Below are positions 25,583 through 33,812 of a DNA stretch of 64,000 nucleotides, in pieces. The position numbers were made by a program, and so were the translations under genes. How positions within the stretch are numbered: position 1 is the first letter of the stretch; every line of letters starts with the position of its first letter. The notes beneath the pieces were generated by a model. The model saw only the letters and a list, made by a program, of their open reading frames with translations, was not told the DNA's origin and made no database searches. This stretch comes from Parapedobacter defluvii (GTDB taxonomy: Bacteria; Bacteroidota; Bacteroidia; Sphingobacteriales; Sphingobacteriaceae). The stretch covers positions 372,001 to 436,000 of the forward strand of contig NZ_BMIK01000002.1 in NCBI RefSeq assembly GCF_014642075.1. The letters are read 5' to 3'.

Positions 25583-26962
25583 ATGAAAAAAAGTTTCTCA
25601 TGCCTGGCCTGTTTGATCACTTGCTTATGTACGGTGCTGTTACCCAAGCAGGGTGCCGCGCAGCAATTGGTTCCCATCAAAGAGGCGATTTACCATGCTT
25701 TAGAAAACAACCTGCAAGTTAAACAGGCACAGTTTCAGGCTGCATTGTCAGAGGAAGACTTAAAACAGGCTAAAAGTCAGTTTTATCCCTCGTTGAATGC
25801 GCAGGTAGGTGGAAATATGCGATTTGGTAGGTATTTTGACCAAACAACGGGGCAATTGGTGCCGTCAGTAAATACAGCTAACGCAGGGGCATCAGCGGAT
25901 GTTCCGATCTTTCAGGGGTTCCAACGTATCAATCAGATATTGGCAAATAAGAATCAACTTGCCGCGGATCAAAGCAACATTGAAAAAGTGAAGAATGACC
26001 TGGTGCTATCTGTGGCTACTACGTATCTGGAGGCATTGACCAATCAGGATTTGCTGACCGCGGCTGAGCAGCAATTAAATCTTTCCCGGCAACAATTGGA
26101 AGTTGCAGAGGCAAATTATGAGGTAGGAAACAACACATTAGCCGATTTGTCACAGGCAAAAAGTCAGGTAGCAACGGATGAATTGAATGTGACTTCAGCC
26201 CAGAATGCCTTTGAGTTGTCCATGCTGAATTTAAAGCAACTTATGGAGCTGGATCCTGCCGCGGATATTGCATTGGAAAAGCCACCCGTTGCCGATATCG
26301 AGCAAATAGAAAGCCCTTATACCGCGGCAGAGATTTATCAACGAGCGTTGAAAGCACAACCTGACATAGAAACTGCTGTTTTTTCAACGGCCTTAGCCAA
26401 AAACAATATCGATATTGCCAAGGGAGGGTACTATCCCACGCTGGGCTTTGGTGCAGGTTATGGTACCAGCGTATCATCCGTAGCATCGCAACCGATCGCA
26501 TTTGATGCCGAGGGGCGGCCTACCGAATACGGACGGGTATCTTTTGGTGATCAGCTTCGAGCCAACGAAAGCCCCTATATCGGCTTAACGCTCAATATCC
26601 CGATTTTCAATCGGTTTCAAGTCAGAACAGCCGTAAACAAGGCAAAAATTAATTACCAAAATGCATTGACGAATGAGCAACTAGCCAAAAATAACCTGAA
26701 CAAGATCGTAAATCAAGCGGTACTCGATCTCCGTTCTGCCAGCAAGCGTTATGCCTCTACGGAAACCGCCTTTGAGTCGGCAAAAGATGCTTTTGAAGTC
26801 ATCCGCCAGCGGTACGAAGTAGGACTGGCCAATTCGGTTGAACTTTTTACGGCACAGACGACAATGAACAAGGCAGAGTTTGACCATATCCAGGCAAGGT
26901 ATGACCTGCTGTTCAGGAGTAAAGTGATCGACTTCTACCTGGGCAATGAAATAAATTTCTAA
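25583..26962 (+). CDS. TolC-family outer-membrane efflux protein
   Basis: A 459-residue outer-membrane channel: signal peptide ending at GAAQQ, then the two repeated coiled-coil/strand halves of OEP proteins (ENNLQVKQAQFQAALSEEDL, and later AKNNIDIAKGGYYPTLGFGA and RQRYEVGLANSVELFTAQTT). It would export small molecules or peptides together with a periplasmic adaptor and an inner-membrane pump. The adaptor gene follows 34 bases later. A TTG at 25574 could also be a start, but the ATG at 25583 begins directly with the signal peptide. Confidence 0.95.
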   Translation: MKKSFSCLACLITCLCTVLLPKQGAAQQLVPIKEAIYHALENNLQVKQAQFQAALSEEDLKQAKSQFYPSLNAQVGGNMRFGRYFDQTTGQLVPSVNTANAGASADVPIFQGFQRINQILANKNQLAADQSNIEKVKNDLVLSVATTYLEALTNQDLLTAAEQQLNLSRQQLEVAEANYEVGNNTLADLSQAKSQVATDELNVTSAQNAFELSMLNLKQLMELDPAADIALEKPPVADIEQIESPYTAAEIYQRALKAQPDIETAVFSTALAKNNIDIAKGGYYPTLGFGAGYGTSVSSVASQPIAFDAEGRPTEYGRVSFGDQLRANESPYIGLTLNIPIFNRFQVRTAVNKAKINYQNALTNEQLAKNNLNKIVNQAVLDLRSASKRYASTETAFESAKDAFEVIRQRYEVGLANSVELFTAQTTMNKAEFDHIQARYDLLFRSKVIDFYLGNEINF

Positions 26963-26996
26963 ACTAACGAATAACGAGCAACAGCATAGACAGACT

Positions 26997-28343
26997 ATGG
27001 CAAGGAAAAAAAATACACTTAAATACGTACTGATCGGGGCGGTAATCTTGGTAATAGGGGTAATTGTCGCCAATAAGATGGGATGGATCGGTCAAGGGGA
27101 TGTAATCAAAGTAGCTACCGATAAGGTGGAGAAAAAAACCGTAAACGAGCAAGTATCGGCCAGTGGCAAGATCCATCCCGAAGTGGAAGTGAAGCTGAGT
27201 TCCGAAGTTTCCGGTGAAATCGTCGAACTTACTGTCAAGGAGGGGGATGTGGTAACCAAGGGACAGATTCTGTGCCGCATACGGCCGGACATCCTGCAGT
27301 CGGGCTACGAGCGGGCAGTTGCTTCACTGAATGCGCAACGGGCCAGTTTGGCCATGGCTGAGCAGCAATTGAAACAACAGGAAGCAAATTTTGCGAACAT
27401 TGAAGCCAACTTCAAACGTAATCAGGAATTATTTGAACGGAAGGTGATTTCAGTAGCTGAATTTGATCAGATCCGTGCGGATTATGAGAGCGCACGGGCA
27501 AACCTGGAAGGACAACGGCAGAATGTATTGGCCACCCGGTATGGAATAGATCAATCGCAGGCAACGGTAAAGGAAGCGGGTGACAACCTGGCCCGTACCA
27601 CAATTTATGCGCCGGTAGATGGCGTTATCTCGTTGCTACAGGTAGAATTGGGCGAACGTGTGGTTGGCACAGCGCAAATGGCCGGTACTGAAATCATGCG
27701 TATTGCAAATATGGAAACGATGGAGGTGGTCGTGGAAGTGAATGAAAATGATATCAACCGGGTGGCACTCAATAATGAAGCCTCAATCGAGATTGACGCG
27801 TTCCAAAACCGGAAATTTAAAGGAATCGTTACGGAAATAGCCAGCTCGTCTACCACGGCGGCTACGACGACAACTACAACAGCCGGAACCGATCAGGTCA
27901 CCAATTTCAACGTAAAAGTCCGCATTTTGCCCGATTCGTATGCCGATTTATTGAAGAAAGATCAGCCGAATCCATCGCCTTTCCGTCCGGGATTATCGGC
28001 CACAGTGGACATCCACACACAGCAAGACACCGGTCTTGCCGTGCCCATACAAGCTGTCACAACCCGAGAACCCGCAGGCGCAGATACTACAAAAGCAACC
28101 GATACGACCACGGGAAACGTAGCTGCGGGAGTACCAAAGATGAAAGAGTATGTGTTTGTTTACAACGGAGGTACCGTAAAGCAGGTTGAAGTGAAAACCG
28201 GCATACAGGATGATATGAACATCCGCATTCTTTCGGGACTCAACGAGGGGGATGAGGTGGTATCCCGGCCGTTTAATGCCATCAGTAAACTGTTGAAAGA
28301 TGGTAGCAAAGTAGAAAAAGTAGATAAGAACAGCTTGCTTTAG
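26997..28343 (+). CDS. HlyD/MacA-family periplasmic adaptor of an efflux system
   Basis: A 448-residue membrane-fusion protein: N-terminal membrane anchor (about 9-27), barrel-sandwich lipoyl-like halves (GEIVELTVKEGDVVTKGQIL and TTIYAPVDGVISLLQVELGE), a long alpha-helical hairpin between them (about 100-190, rich in Gln/Glu/Ala) and a C-terminal beta-barrel/membrane-proximal part. It bridges an inner-membrane transporter and the TolC-like protein encoded just upstream. A MacB-type ABC transporter or RND pump would be expected next, but the following gene is a regulator on the other strand, so the pump component must be elsewhere. Confidence 0.94.
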   Translation: MARKKNTLKYVLIGAVILVIGVIVANKMGWIGQGDVIKVATDKVEKKTVNEQVSASGKIHPEVEVKLSSEVSGEIVELTVKEGDVVTKGQILCRIRPDILQSGYERAVASLNAQRASLAMAEQQLKQQEANFANIEANFKRNQELFERKVISVAEFDQIRADYESARANLEGQRQNVLATRYGIDQSQATVKEAGDNLARTTIYAPVDGVISLLQVELGERVVGTAQMAGTEIMRIANMETMEVVVEVNENDINRVALNNEASIEIDAFQNRKFKGIVTEIASSSTTAATTTTTTAGTDQVTNFNVKVRILPDSYADLLKKDQPNPSPFRPGLSATVDIHTQQDTGLAVPIQAVTTREPAGADTTKATDTTTGNVAAGVPKMKEYVFVYNGGTVKQVEVKTGIQDDMNIRILSGLNEGDEVVSRPFNAISKLLKDGSKVEKVDKNSLL

Positions 28344-28351
28344 GAGTCGGT

Positions 28352-28594
28352 TTACTCGATTTCTCCCTTCTCTAGGTCATGCCGGAGCAGGATTGTGCAT
28401 TCGATATCCAGTACGTCGGCGATTTGGAAGAACCTTTCCAATGACAATTTGTGGGACCCTAATTCGAGCTTGCTGTAGGCATTTTGGGATATTCCAATTT
28501 TCCCCGCGACGTATTCCTGGGTATAGTTTCTGAGTGCCCGAACGCGCCGTATATTCTTCACTACCAATTTTGCTTTGGCCTCAGGCTTCATCAT
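28352..28594 (-). CDS. XRE-family helix-turn-helix DNA-binding protein
   Basis: An 80-residue protein made of a single Cro/C1-type helix-turn-helix: NYTQEYVAGKIGISQNAYSK with the second helix pair LSLERFFQIADVLDI. No sensor domain is attached. It converges on the efflux adaptor gene with 8 bases between stops. It may be a small transcriptional regulator of unknown target; there is no partner toxin beside it. An ATG one codon downstream could equally be used. Confidence 0.88.
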   Translation of the reverse strand: MMKPEAKAKLVVKNIRRVRALRNYTQEYVAGKIGISQNAYSKLELGSHKLSLERFFQIADVLDIECTILLRHDLEKGEIE

Positions 28595-28725
28595 AGTTAC
28601 TATATGGGTTTTTCATGTGCGGCCAAAATAATAAGCCGAATCAATAGTTAATTGTGGTTTTTTGTTCATTTTATTCAAGTAACACCCTCGAAGGCATTGT
28701 GTTTTTAGGTAAAAATTAGTTTAAG

Positions 28726-28756
28726 TTGGACTGATTATAAATAATGTGTATATTCG
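28726..28756 (+). promoter_or_regulatory. promoter of the DUF6686-like gene
   Basis: TTG at 28726-28728, 20 bases, TATATTCG at 28749-28756 (one mismatch from TAnnTTTG). The ATG at 28746 lies upstream of or within this element, so the start at 28785 is preferred, with a leader of about 22 bases. Confidence 0.5.
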
Positions 28757-28784
28757 CCACCGATTAATAGAAAAGGTTTTGACC

Positions 28785-29147
28785 ATGGTTTGTCCTTTGG
28801 CTAATTTTGAGGAACTTTATCGAACGGATCACGGCGCTGTATATCAATGCAGTAGACAGAATTGTTATTGGTTGGAATTCGCTGGAGATACCACCGCCTT
28901 CAAGGTTGGGGACTTCTTGAGTTTCAAGAAAAAGATCGACGCTATTGATGTATCGGCAATGATTATTAATCCTTCTCGTACCGCTGATTTTACAATCGTA
29001 ATGCCCTTTCGTACTCCGCGTTGTTTTGTGCTGTATATCAACGATGTATTGAATCTGAGGGAGTTATTGAATGGTGCGAAGTTTATGATCGAGCTCAATA
29101 GTGTGGTCAATGAGTGCCTGAAAAGAACCCCCCATAGTTTGGTCTGA
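28785..29147 (+). CDS. small conserved hypothetical protein (DUF6686-like)
   Basis: A 120-residue cytoplasmic protein without membrane segments. It opens with a possible metal-binding part (YRTDHGAVYQCSRQNCYWLEFAG, with a CxxxxC arrangement) followed by a FKVGDFLSFKKKIDAIDVSA stretch, which resembles small Bacteroidota proteins I know as DUF6686. These lie near iron or regulatory genes in some genomes, and here the ferritin gene follows, but function is unknown. I use the ATG at 28785 because the predicted promoter overlaps the earlier one. Confidence 0.78.
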   Translation: MVCPLANFEELYRTDHGAVYQCSRQNCYWLEFAGDTTAFKVGDFLSFKKKIDAIDVSAMIINPSRTADFTIVMPFRTPRCFVLYINDVLNLRELLNGAKFMIELNSVVNECLKRTPHSLV

Positions 29148-29156
29148 ATGATCCGC

Positions 29157-29190
29157 GTCACTCATTACTGATCACCCACCGCTGATCACA
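29157..29190. repeat. short-unit simple repeat, CACTCAT/GATCAC type
   Basis: A run of CACT/GATCAC/CACC units right after the DUF6686-like stop. Its units match the CA-rich arm of the elements at 44981-45055 and 48688-48740, so it looks like a single-armed copy of that family. Confidence 0.4.
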
Positions 29191-29248
29191 ATAATTTAGA
29201 CTGAATTTGTATTGTTTTTATTTTGAGAGTTTTACCGCTCTATTTTCG

Positions 29249-29256
29249 TACTTTTG
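29249..29256 (+). promoter_or_regulatory. -7 element of the ferritin gene
   Basis: TACTTTTG at 29249-29256, predicting a start near 29263 and a 50-base leader. The nearest TTTG (29222-29225) is 23 bases upstream, a little too far. Confidence 0.45.
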
Positions 29257-29312
29257 TAGGGTAAAATACGGGCAATTATCTGCTCGTCTTCGAACATATA
29301 AATATACGTATC

Positions 29313-29837
29313 ATGAAAGATCTATTGCGGTTAAAAACTTCGTTGAACGAAGAAATAGAAAACATATTAAATGCTCAGATTAAGGTGGAAGCACATTCTT
29401 CCTCCATTTATTTGGCGATGTCATCCTGGTGTGATGATCAGGGTTATGATTTCAGTGCGGGTTTCTTTGCCAAGCAATCGGAAGAAGAGCGGAAGCATAT
29501 GATGAAGCTCTTTAATTACGTAAACGATCGGGGTGGCAAAGCGATTTCTCCGGAGATTGTGAATATTCCCGCGGATTTTGAGTCTTTCCGCAGCGTTTTT
29601 GAACAAATGCTTGAACAGGAAATGTATGTTACCCAGCAATTCAATCACATTGCCGAGAAGTGCATCAAGCTGAAGGACTTTGTCACTTTCCAGTTTATCC
29701 AGTGGTTCCTCGAAGAACAAATCGAAGAAGAATATGTGGCAAGGCGCATCCTTGAAATGTTTGATGTAATCGGTGAAGAAGGTATCGGACGTTGGGAAAT
29801 TGACAAACATATTCCCAAAGTGAGTTACGAAGGTTAG
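29313..29837 (+). CDS. ferritin, non-haem iron storage protein
   Basis: A 174-residue four-helix ferritin of the bacterial FtnA type; 24 subunits form an iron-storing cage. Ferroxidase residues can be placed at Glu26, Glu59, His62, Glu103 (approximate) and Gln136 in the helices KVEAHSSSIYLAMSSW, SEEERKHMMKL and FLEEQIEEE. No haem-binding Met is placed as in bacterioferritin. It is a single-gene unit with a -7 element upstream and a strong terminator downstream. The regulator that controls it cannot be told from the sequence. Confidence 0.96.
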   Translation: MKDLLRLKTSLNEEIENILNAQIKVEAHSSSIYLAMSSWCDDQGYDFSAGFFAKQSEEERKHMMKLFNYVNDRGGKAISPEIVNIPADFESFRSVFEQMLEQEMYVTQQFNHIAEKCIKLKDFVTFQFIQWFLEEQIEEEYVARRILEMFDVIGEEGIGRWEIDKHIPKVSYEG

Positions 29838-29864
29838 CCGCCGGAAGTAATCCAGTATTTCAGG

Positions 29865-29899
29865 CGGGTTGTCTTTTTAAAGGCAACCCGTTTTTTTTT
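29865..29899 (+). terminator. rho-independent terminator of ferritin
   Basis: Stem CGGGTTG/CAACCCG extended by CTTT/AAAG with one mismatch and a TT loop, followed by nine T (29891-29899). The end of the T-run also forms the -33 element of the next gene's promoter. Confidence 0.88.
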
Positions 29900-29928
29900 G
29901 CACACATACGGATAATATACTATCTTTC
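29898..29928 (+). promoter_or_regulatory. promoter of the outer-membrane barrel gene
   Basis: TTG at 29898-29900, 20 bases, TATCTTTC at 29921-29928 (one mismatch from TAnnTTTG). Its -33 element is built from the last bases of the ferritin terminator. Predicted transcript start near 29935. Confidence 0.45.
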
Positions 29929-29981
29929 GTTCCTTGTATAAGGAACAAGTATATCGATTAGTTAGCTATCCCGAGATAAAG

Positions 29982-32717
29982 TTGCCATCAATAACGATCC
30001 ATAGATTATTCGTTTTTTTATTTCTTTTGGTGTCGGTGCAAGCAGTTGCTCAGCACCACCGAAAGGAAATAAGCGGCGTCGTAATTGACACGGCAGGTAC
30101 ACCCCTGTCGGGTGTGAATGTACGGCTTACCACGATACTTGACACGGTACTGGCTGTTACAGACGGCAATGGGGCTTATCGGTTTACGGATATCATCGGC
30201 CCGGAATTCCGGCTTACATTCAGCATGATTGGCTACAAGATATTAGACAAATCGTATCCATTCAATTTTCCCGGGCCGGTTGTGCAGTTACTTCCTACAG
30301 TGTTGCCCCCGCAGCAGACATTGCTCAAGGAGATTGTCATCAACCGTGTACAGCCTATTGTGATCAAGGAAGATACCGTGCAGTATAATATGGACGCCTT
30401 TAATGTACGGCAGAATTCGTTGCTGGAAGAAGCATTAAAACTTCTGCCCAACGTGCAGGTGCGGCGTGATGGAACGGTGATTGCCCATGGCAAGCAGATC
30501 AGCCGGGTGCAGGTGGATAGCAAAAATTTCTTCGGGGGGGAGGTGCTAACCGCTACCCGCAACCTGCCCGCTGAATTTATTCAGTCCATTCAGGTGATTG
30601 ATTATTATGGAGACATGGCCAACAGCACGGGGATTAAAGATTCCGAACCGGAGAAGATACTAAATATTGTGTTAAAAGAGGACAAAAAACGCATCCTTTT
30701 CGGTCAGGTAACCGGTGGTGGCGGTACGGTGGACCGCTATATCGGCAGCCTGGGTATCAATAATTTTAACGACGGTCAGGAATTTTCGGTACTTGGATCC
30801 CTGAATAATACCAATACCAGCCTTTTCAGCTATGGGGCTCCAACGGGAGCAGGTGCCAGGGAACGTGGCAATAGCGATCTGACCGGAATGATAGACCCCG
30901 AGGATGGCGTAAACACAACCAATTCTGTCGGGGTGAGTTATTCCGATGATGTATCGGACAAAGTGAGTATCTATGGAAAGTACACGTTTACAAACCGAAA
31001 GAACCGGACGTTGGGAAATTCGGAGACAACAAGTGTTCTTGAAGGTTATTCAATTGTTAATCAGGAAGATAAAGAAATAAATACCGATAATATCAATCAC
31101 TTGATGGCATGGGATATCGAGGCGCAGTTAAATGATCGTAATTATTTGAAAATCAGTCCAAATATCTCATATAGCGAGGTTGGTTCCCAGCATGCCAGCA
31201 ACAATATCTACCGGCGGGGTCATGAGCAGATCCTTACTGACCGGAATTACCTGGCGGATGAGAATGTCTCGACGCCCAATTTTGACATGGACGTGCTGTA
31301 CTCCCGTGCATTTCGTAAACCGGGAAGAAAGTTTGTGGTTAATATGCAGGGCAAATACGCACAGCGGGATAAGTTGGAAGACATCAGCGACGTATCCCGA
31401 AACATCAGCATGGTAACCGGAGAGCCCGTGACGGGAGGCGTCGACGTTTACGACCTTACACAGGAAGTAAAGAGTGACAACCAGAACCGGGTGGGCCGGC
31501 TGAAAGCGTCTTATGTAGAGCCCATCGACAATAGCAGCATATTGGAGATTAGCTACGAATATAATTATACAGCAATTGACAGTCGCCGCAGTGTTTGGGA
31601 CCTAGACAAAGAACGGTTTGTGGATTCACTGGGCATTGACTATTCCTATTTTTTTGAAAGCAACCGGGTGGGGTTGGTTTATCAGATGGAACAAAGCAAA
31701 CGGTTCCGGTATACACTGGGATTTGCCGTGCAACCGTTACTCTTGCAGGGGCAGACCATGGATATCGACACCACTACCCAGCACCGGAATGTCAATTTGA
31801 TACCCAGCGCAGGCTTCCGGTTCCGTATCAACGACGAAAGTGAATGGTCAATCGAATACCTGGGCACCAATAATCAGCCCAATTTCTCACAGATACAGCC
31901 AATCCGCGACGTAACCAACTCACAGAATATTATTATCGGAAATGCCGAACTGAAGGCGGAGTTTGTTAACCGGATCACGACACGCTTCCGTCAGACCAAA
32001 TTGGGAAAGAACCGATTTTTTGAAGCGCAGTTGGCGCTCAACCAGGTGCAGAATAAAATTGTGACCAACCGGCGGAACCCGAGCAACACGGTCCAGGAAA
32101 CCAGCTTCCGCAATACTTCTGGATATTTTGACGCACGTGGATATTACATGTACAGCACCTCGATGATCAACGATAATTTTCAGCTGAACCTGAACGGAAC
32201 AACGGACTATGTCAACAACGTGTCTTACATCAATGACGAGAAGAATTTCGGCCGGAATTTTATCTATTCACAGGCCGTACAAATGCGGTTTATGCTAGAA
32301 GACATGATCGAGACCGAACTGAATACGAGCTACACATTTAACCGTACCCGTTATTCCCTGCGGCAGATTGATGGCATCAATGCCAACTCTTTCTTGGTTG
32401 GATTCGCCGGCAAAGGTTACCTTTCGGATAACTGGGCATTTGGTTTTGACCTCTCGCACCGGCTCAACAGTGGCTACAGTGCTTTTGTCAACGCCAATCC
32501 CACCTTACTAAATGCCTACATCGAATATACATTTCTCAATAACAACATGGCGTTGCTGCGCTTACAGGGCTTTGACCTGTTCAATCAGAATACCGGAGTG
32601 ACGCGGGAGGTGTCGGGTACCGATATCCTGGATATGCGCAACAACCGGCTGACTAGGTATTTCATGCTGTCTCTGAATATCCGCCTGCAAAAATACCCGT
32701 CAAAGAAATCGGGATGA
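29982..32717 (+). CDS. TonB-receptor-like outer-membrane beta-barrel protein, non-ATG start
   Basis: About 911 residues: signal peptide (HRLFVFLFLLVSVQAVAQ), CarboxypepD_reg-like domain (GVVIDTAGTPLSGVNVRL), a plug-like domain with the signature LPNVQVRRDGTVIAHGKQIS, FFGGEVLTATRNLPAEFIQS and IQVIDYYGDMANSTGIKD, and a large barrel (OMP_b-brl_3 type). Function is unknown; such proteins are common in Bacteroidota outer membranes. No in-frame ATG exists before the signal peptide: the possible starts are TTG at 29934 or TTG at 29982. I prefer 29982, because the predicted transcript begins near 29935. The next gene follows after 20 bases. Confidence 0.87.
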   Translation: MPSITIHRLFVFLFLLVSVQAVAQHHRKEISGVVIDTAGTPLSGVNVRLTTILDTVLAVTDGNGAYRFTDIIGPEFRLTFSMIGYKILDKSYPFNFPGPVVQLLPTVLPPQQTLLKEIVINRVQPIVIKEDTVQYNMDAFNVRQNSLLEEALKLLPNVQVRRDGTVIAHGKQISRVQVDSKNFFGGEVLTATRNLPAEFIQSIQVIDYYGDMANSTGIKDSEPEKILNIVLKEDKKRILFGQVTGGGGTVDRYIGSLGINNFNDGQEFSVLGSLNNTNTSLFSYGAPTGAGARERGNSDLTGMIDPEDGVNTTNSVGVSYSDDVSDKVSIYGKYTFTNRKNRTLGNSETTSVLEGYSIVNQEDKEINTDNINHLMAWDIEAQLNDRNYLKISPNISYSEVGSQHASNNIYRRGHEQILTDRNYLADENVSTPNFDMDVLYSRAFRKPGRKFVVNMQGKYAQRDKLEDISDVSRNISMVTGEPVTGGVDVYDLTQEVKSDNQNRVGRLKASYVEPIDNSSILEISYEYNYTAIDSRRSVWDLDKERFVDSLGIDYSYFFESNRVGLVYQMEQSKRFRYTLGFAVQPLLLQGQTMDIDTTTQHRNVNLIPSAGFRFRINDESEWSIEYLGTNNQPNFSQIQPIRDVTNSQNIIIGNAELKAEFVNRITTRFRQTKLGKNRFFEAQLALNQVQNKIVTNRRNPSNTVQETSFRNTSGYFDARGYYMYSTSMINDNFQLNLNGTTDYVNNVSYINDEKNFGRNFIYSQAVQMRFMLEDMIETELNTSYTFNRTRYSLRQIDGINANSFLVGFAGKGYLSDNWAFGFDLSHRLNSGYSAFVNANPTLLNAYIEYTFLNNNMALLRLQGFDLFNQNTGVTREVSGTDILDMRNNRLTRYFMLSLNIRLQKYPSKKSG

Positions 32718-32737
32718 AAACGAATAATTATTTTTGA

Positions 32738-33712
32738 ATGAATGCAGCAGTCATAACCACGCATGGAGGGCCCGAGGGTTTGGTACTTGCAAAGCGCCCG
32801 GTGCCAGTGCCCCTGCATAACGAAGTGTTGATCAGGGTGCATGCTGCAGGTGTCAATCGGCCCGACATTTTTCAACGAAAAGGTCACTATCCTGCGCCTG
32901 CAGGTGTGGTGCCGGATATTCCCGGACTGGAGGTAGCGGGCGTAGTAGAAGCGTGCGGCAAGGATGTGACGCGATGGATACCGGGTGATCGGGTATGTGC
33001 ACTTACGGTGGGAGGAGGATATGCCGAATACGTAGCTGTGAACGCAGCACATTGCCTGCCGGTTCCCGATAATCTCAGTTTCACCGAGGCTGCGTGCCTA
33101 CCTGAAACGGTGTTTACAGTATGGCATAATGTGTTCCAGCGCGGTAGGCTGGAAGTGGGGGAAGCACTGTTGGTTCATGGAGGTAGCGGTGGTATCGGCA
33201 CTATGGCCATTCAACTCGGGGTACAATTTGGTGCTACTGTATATGCCACGGCGGGCTCGGATGAAAAATGCCGTTTCTGTGAACAACTTGGGGTGGTACG
33301 GTGTGTCAATTACCGGGAAATGGATTTTGCAAATGTGCTGTCGGAAATTCGGATCGATGTGATACTGGATAGCATCGGAGCACCCTATTTTGAGCGTCAT
33401 GTGTCATTATTGGCGGAGGAGGGTAGGCTGGTATTCATCAACGCCATGGAAGGCAGATATGCTCAACTGGATGTCATGAAGTTGATGCAACGGCGTCTTA
33501 CGCTTACGGGCAGTACATTGCGGGCACGGGATGCAGGTTTCAAAAGTAACCTTAGGGAATCCATCGAACGACAAGTATGGCCGTTAGTGGAAACAGGAAC
33601 GCTACGCCCAGTGATATACCAAGCCTTTCCATTGGCACAGGCTTCCGAAGCACATCGGTTGATGGAATCCGGTGATTTTATCGGTAAGCTGGTACTGTTT
33701 GTTACCTCATAG
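32738..33712 (+). CDS. zinc-independent NAD(P)H quinone oxidoreductase (QOR/PIG3-like)
   Basis: A 324-residue medium-chain oxidoreductase of the PIG3/quinone-oxidoreductase branch. It shows the catalytic-domain block GVNRPDIFQRKGHYP, the domain-linking GDRVCALTVGGGYAEY and the NADPH-binding fold with VHGGSGGIGTMAIQL. The zinc-binding cysteine cluster of alcohol dehydrogenases is absent. It probably reduces quinones or other electrophiles with NADPH in the cytoplasm. It starts 20 bases after the barrel gene and may be co-transcribed, without an obvious functional link. Confidence 0.94.
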   Translation: MNAAVITTHGGPEGLVLAKRPVPVPLHNEVLIRVHAAGVNRPDIFQRKGHYPAPAGVVPDIPGLEVAGVVEACGKDVTRWIPGDRVCALTVGGGYAEYVAVNAAHCLPVPDNLSFTEAACLPETVFTVWHNVFQRGRLEVGEALLVHGGSGGIGTMAIQLGVQFGATVYATAGSDEKCRFCEQLGVVRCVNYREMDFANVLSEIRIDVILDSIGAPYFERHVSLLAEEGRLVFINAMEGRYAQLDVMKLMQRRLTLTGSTLRARDAGFKSNLRESIERQVWPLVETGTLRPVIYQAFPLAQASEAHRLMESGDFIGKLVLFVTS

Positions 33713-33812
33713 TGCAGCTAAACACTTTTAGCATTCTGTTTTACCAATATTTTTCTCATATTAGCACCCGGAACACATTGGTATTATAAACCCATAAACG
33801 AATCTCACTGAC

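Noticed and set aside
28352-29147. XRE regulator and following small gene as a toxin-antitoxin pair
   Set aside because: The genes are divergent, separated by 190 bases with an own promoter, and the small protein resembles a conserved DUF6686-like family, not a toxin.
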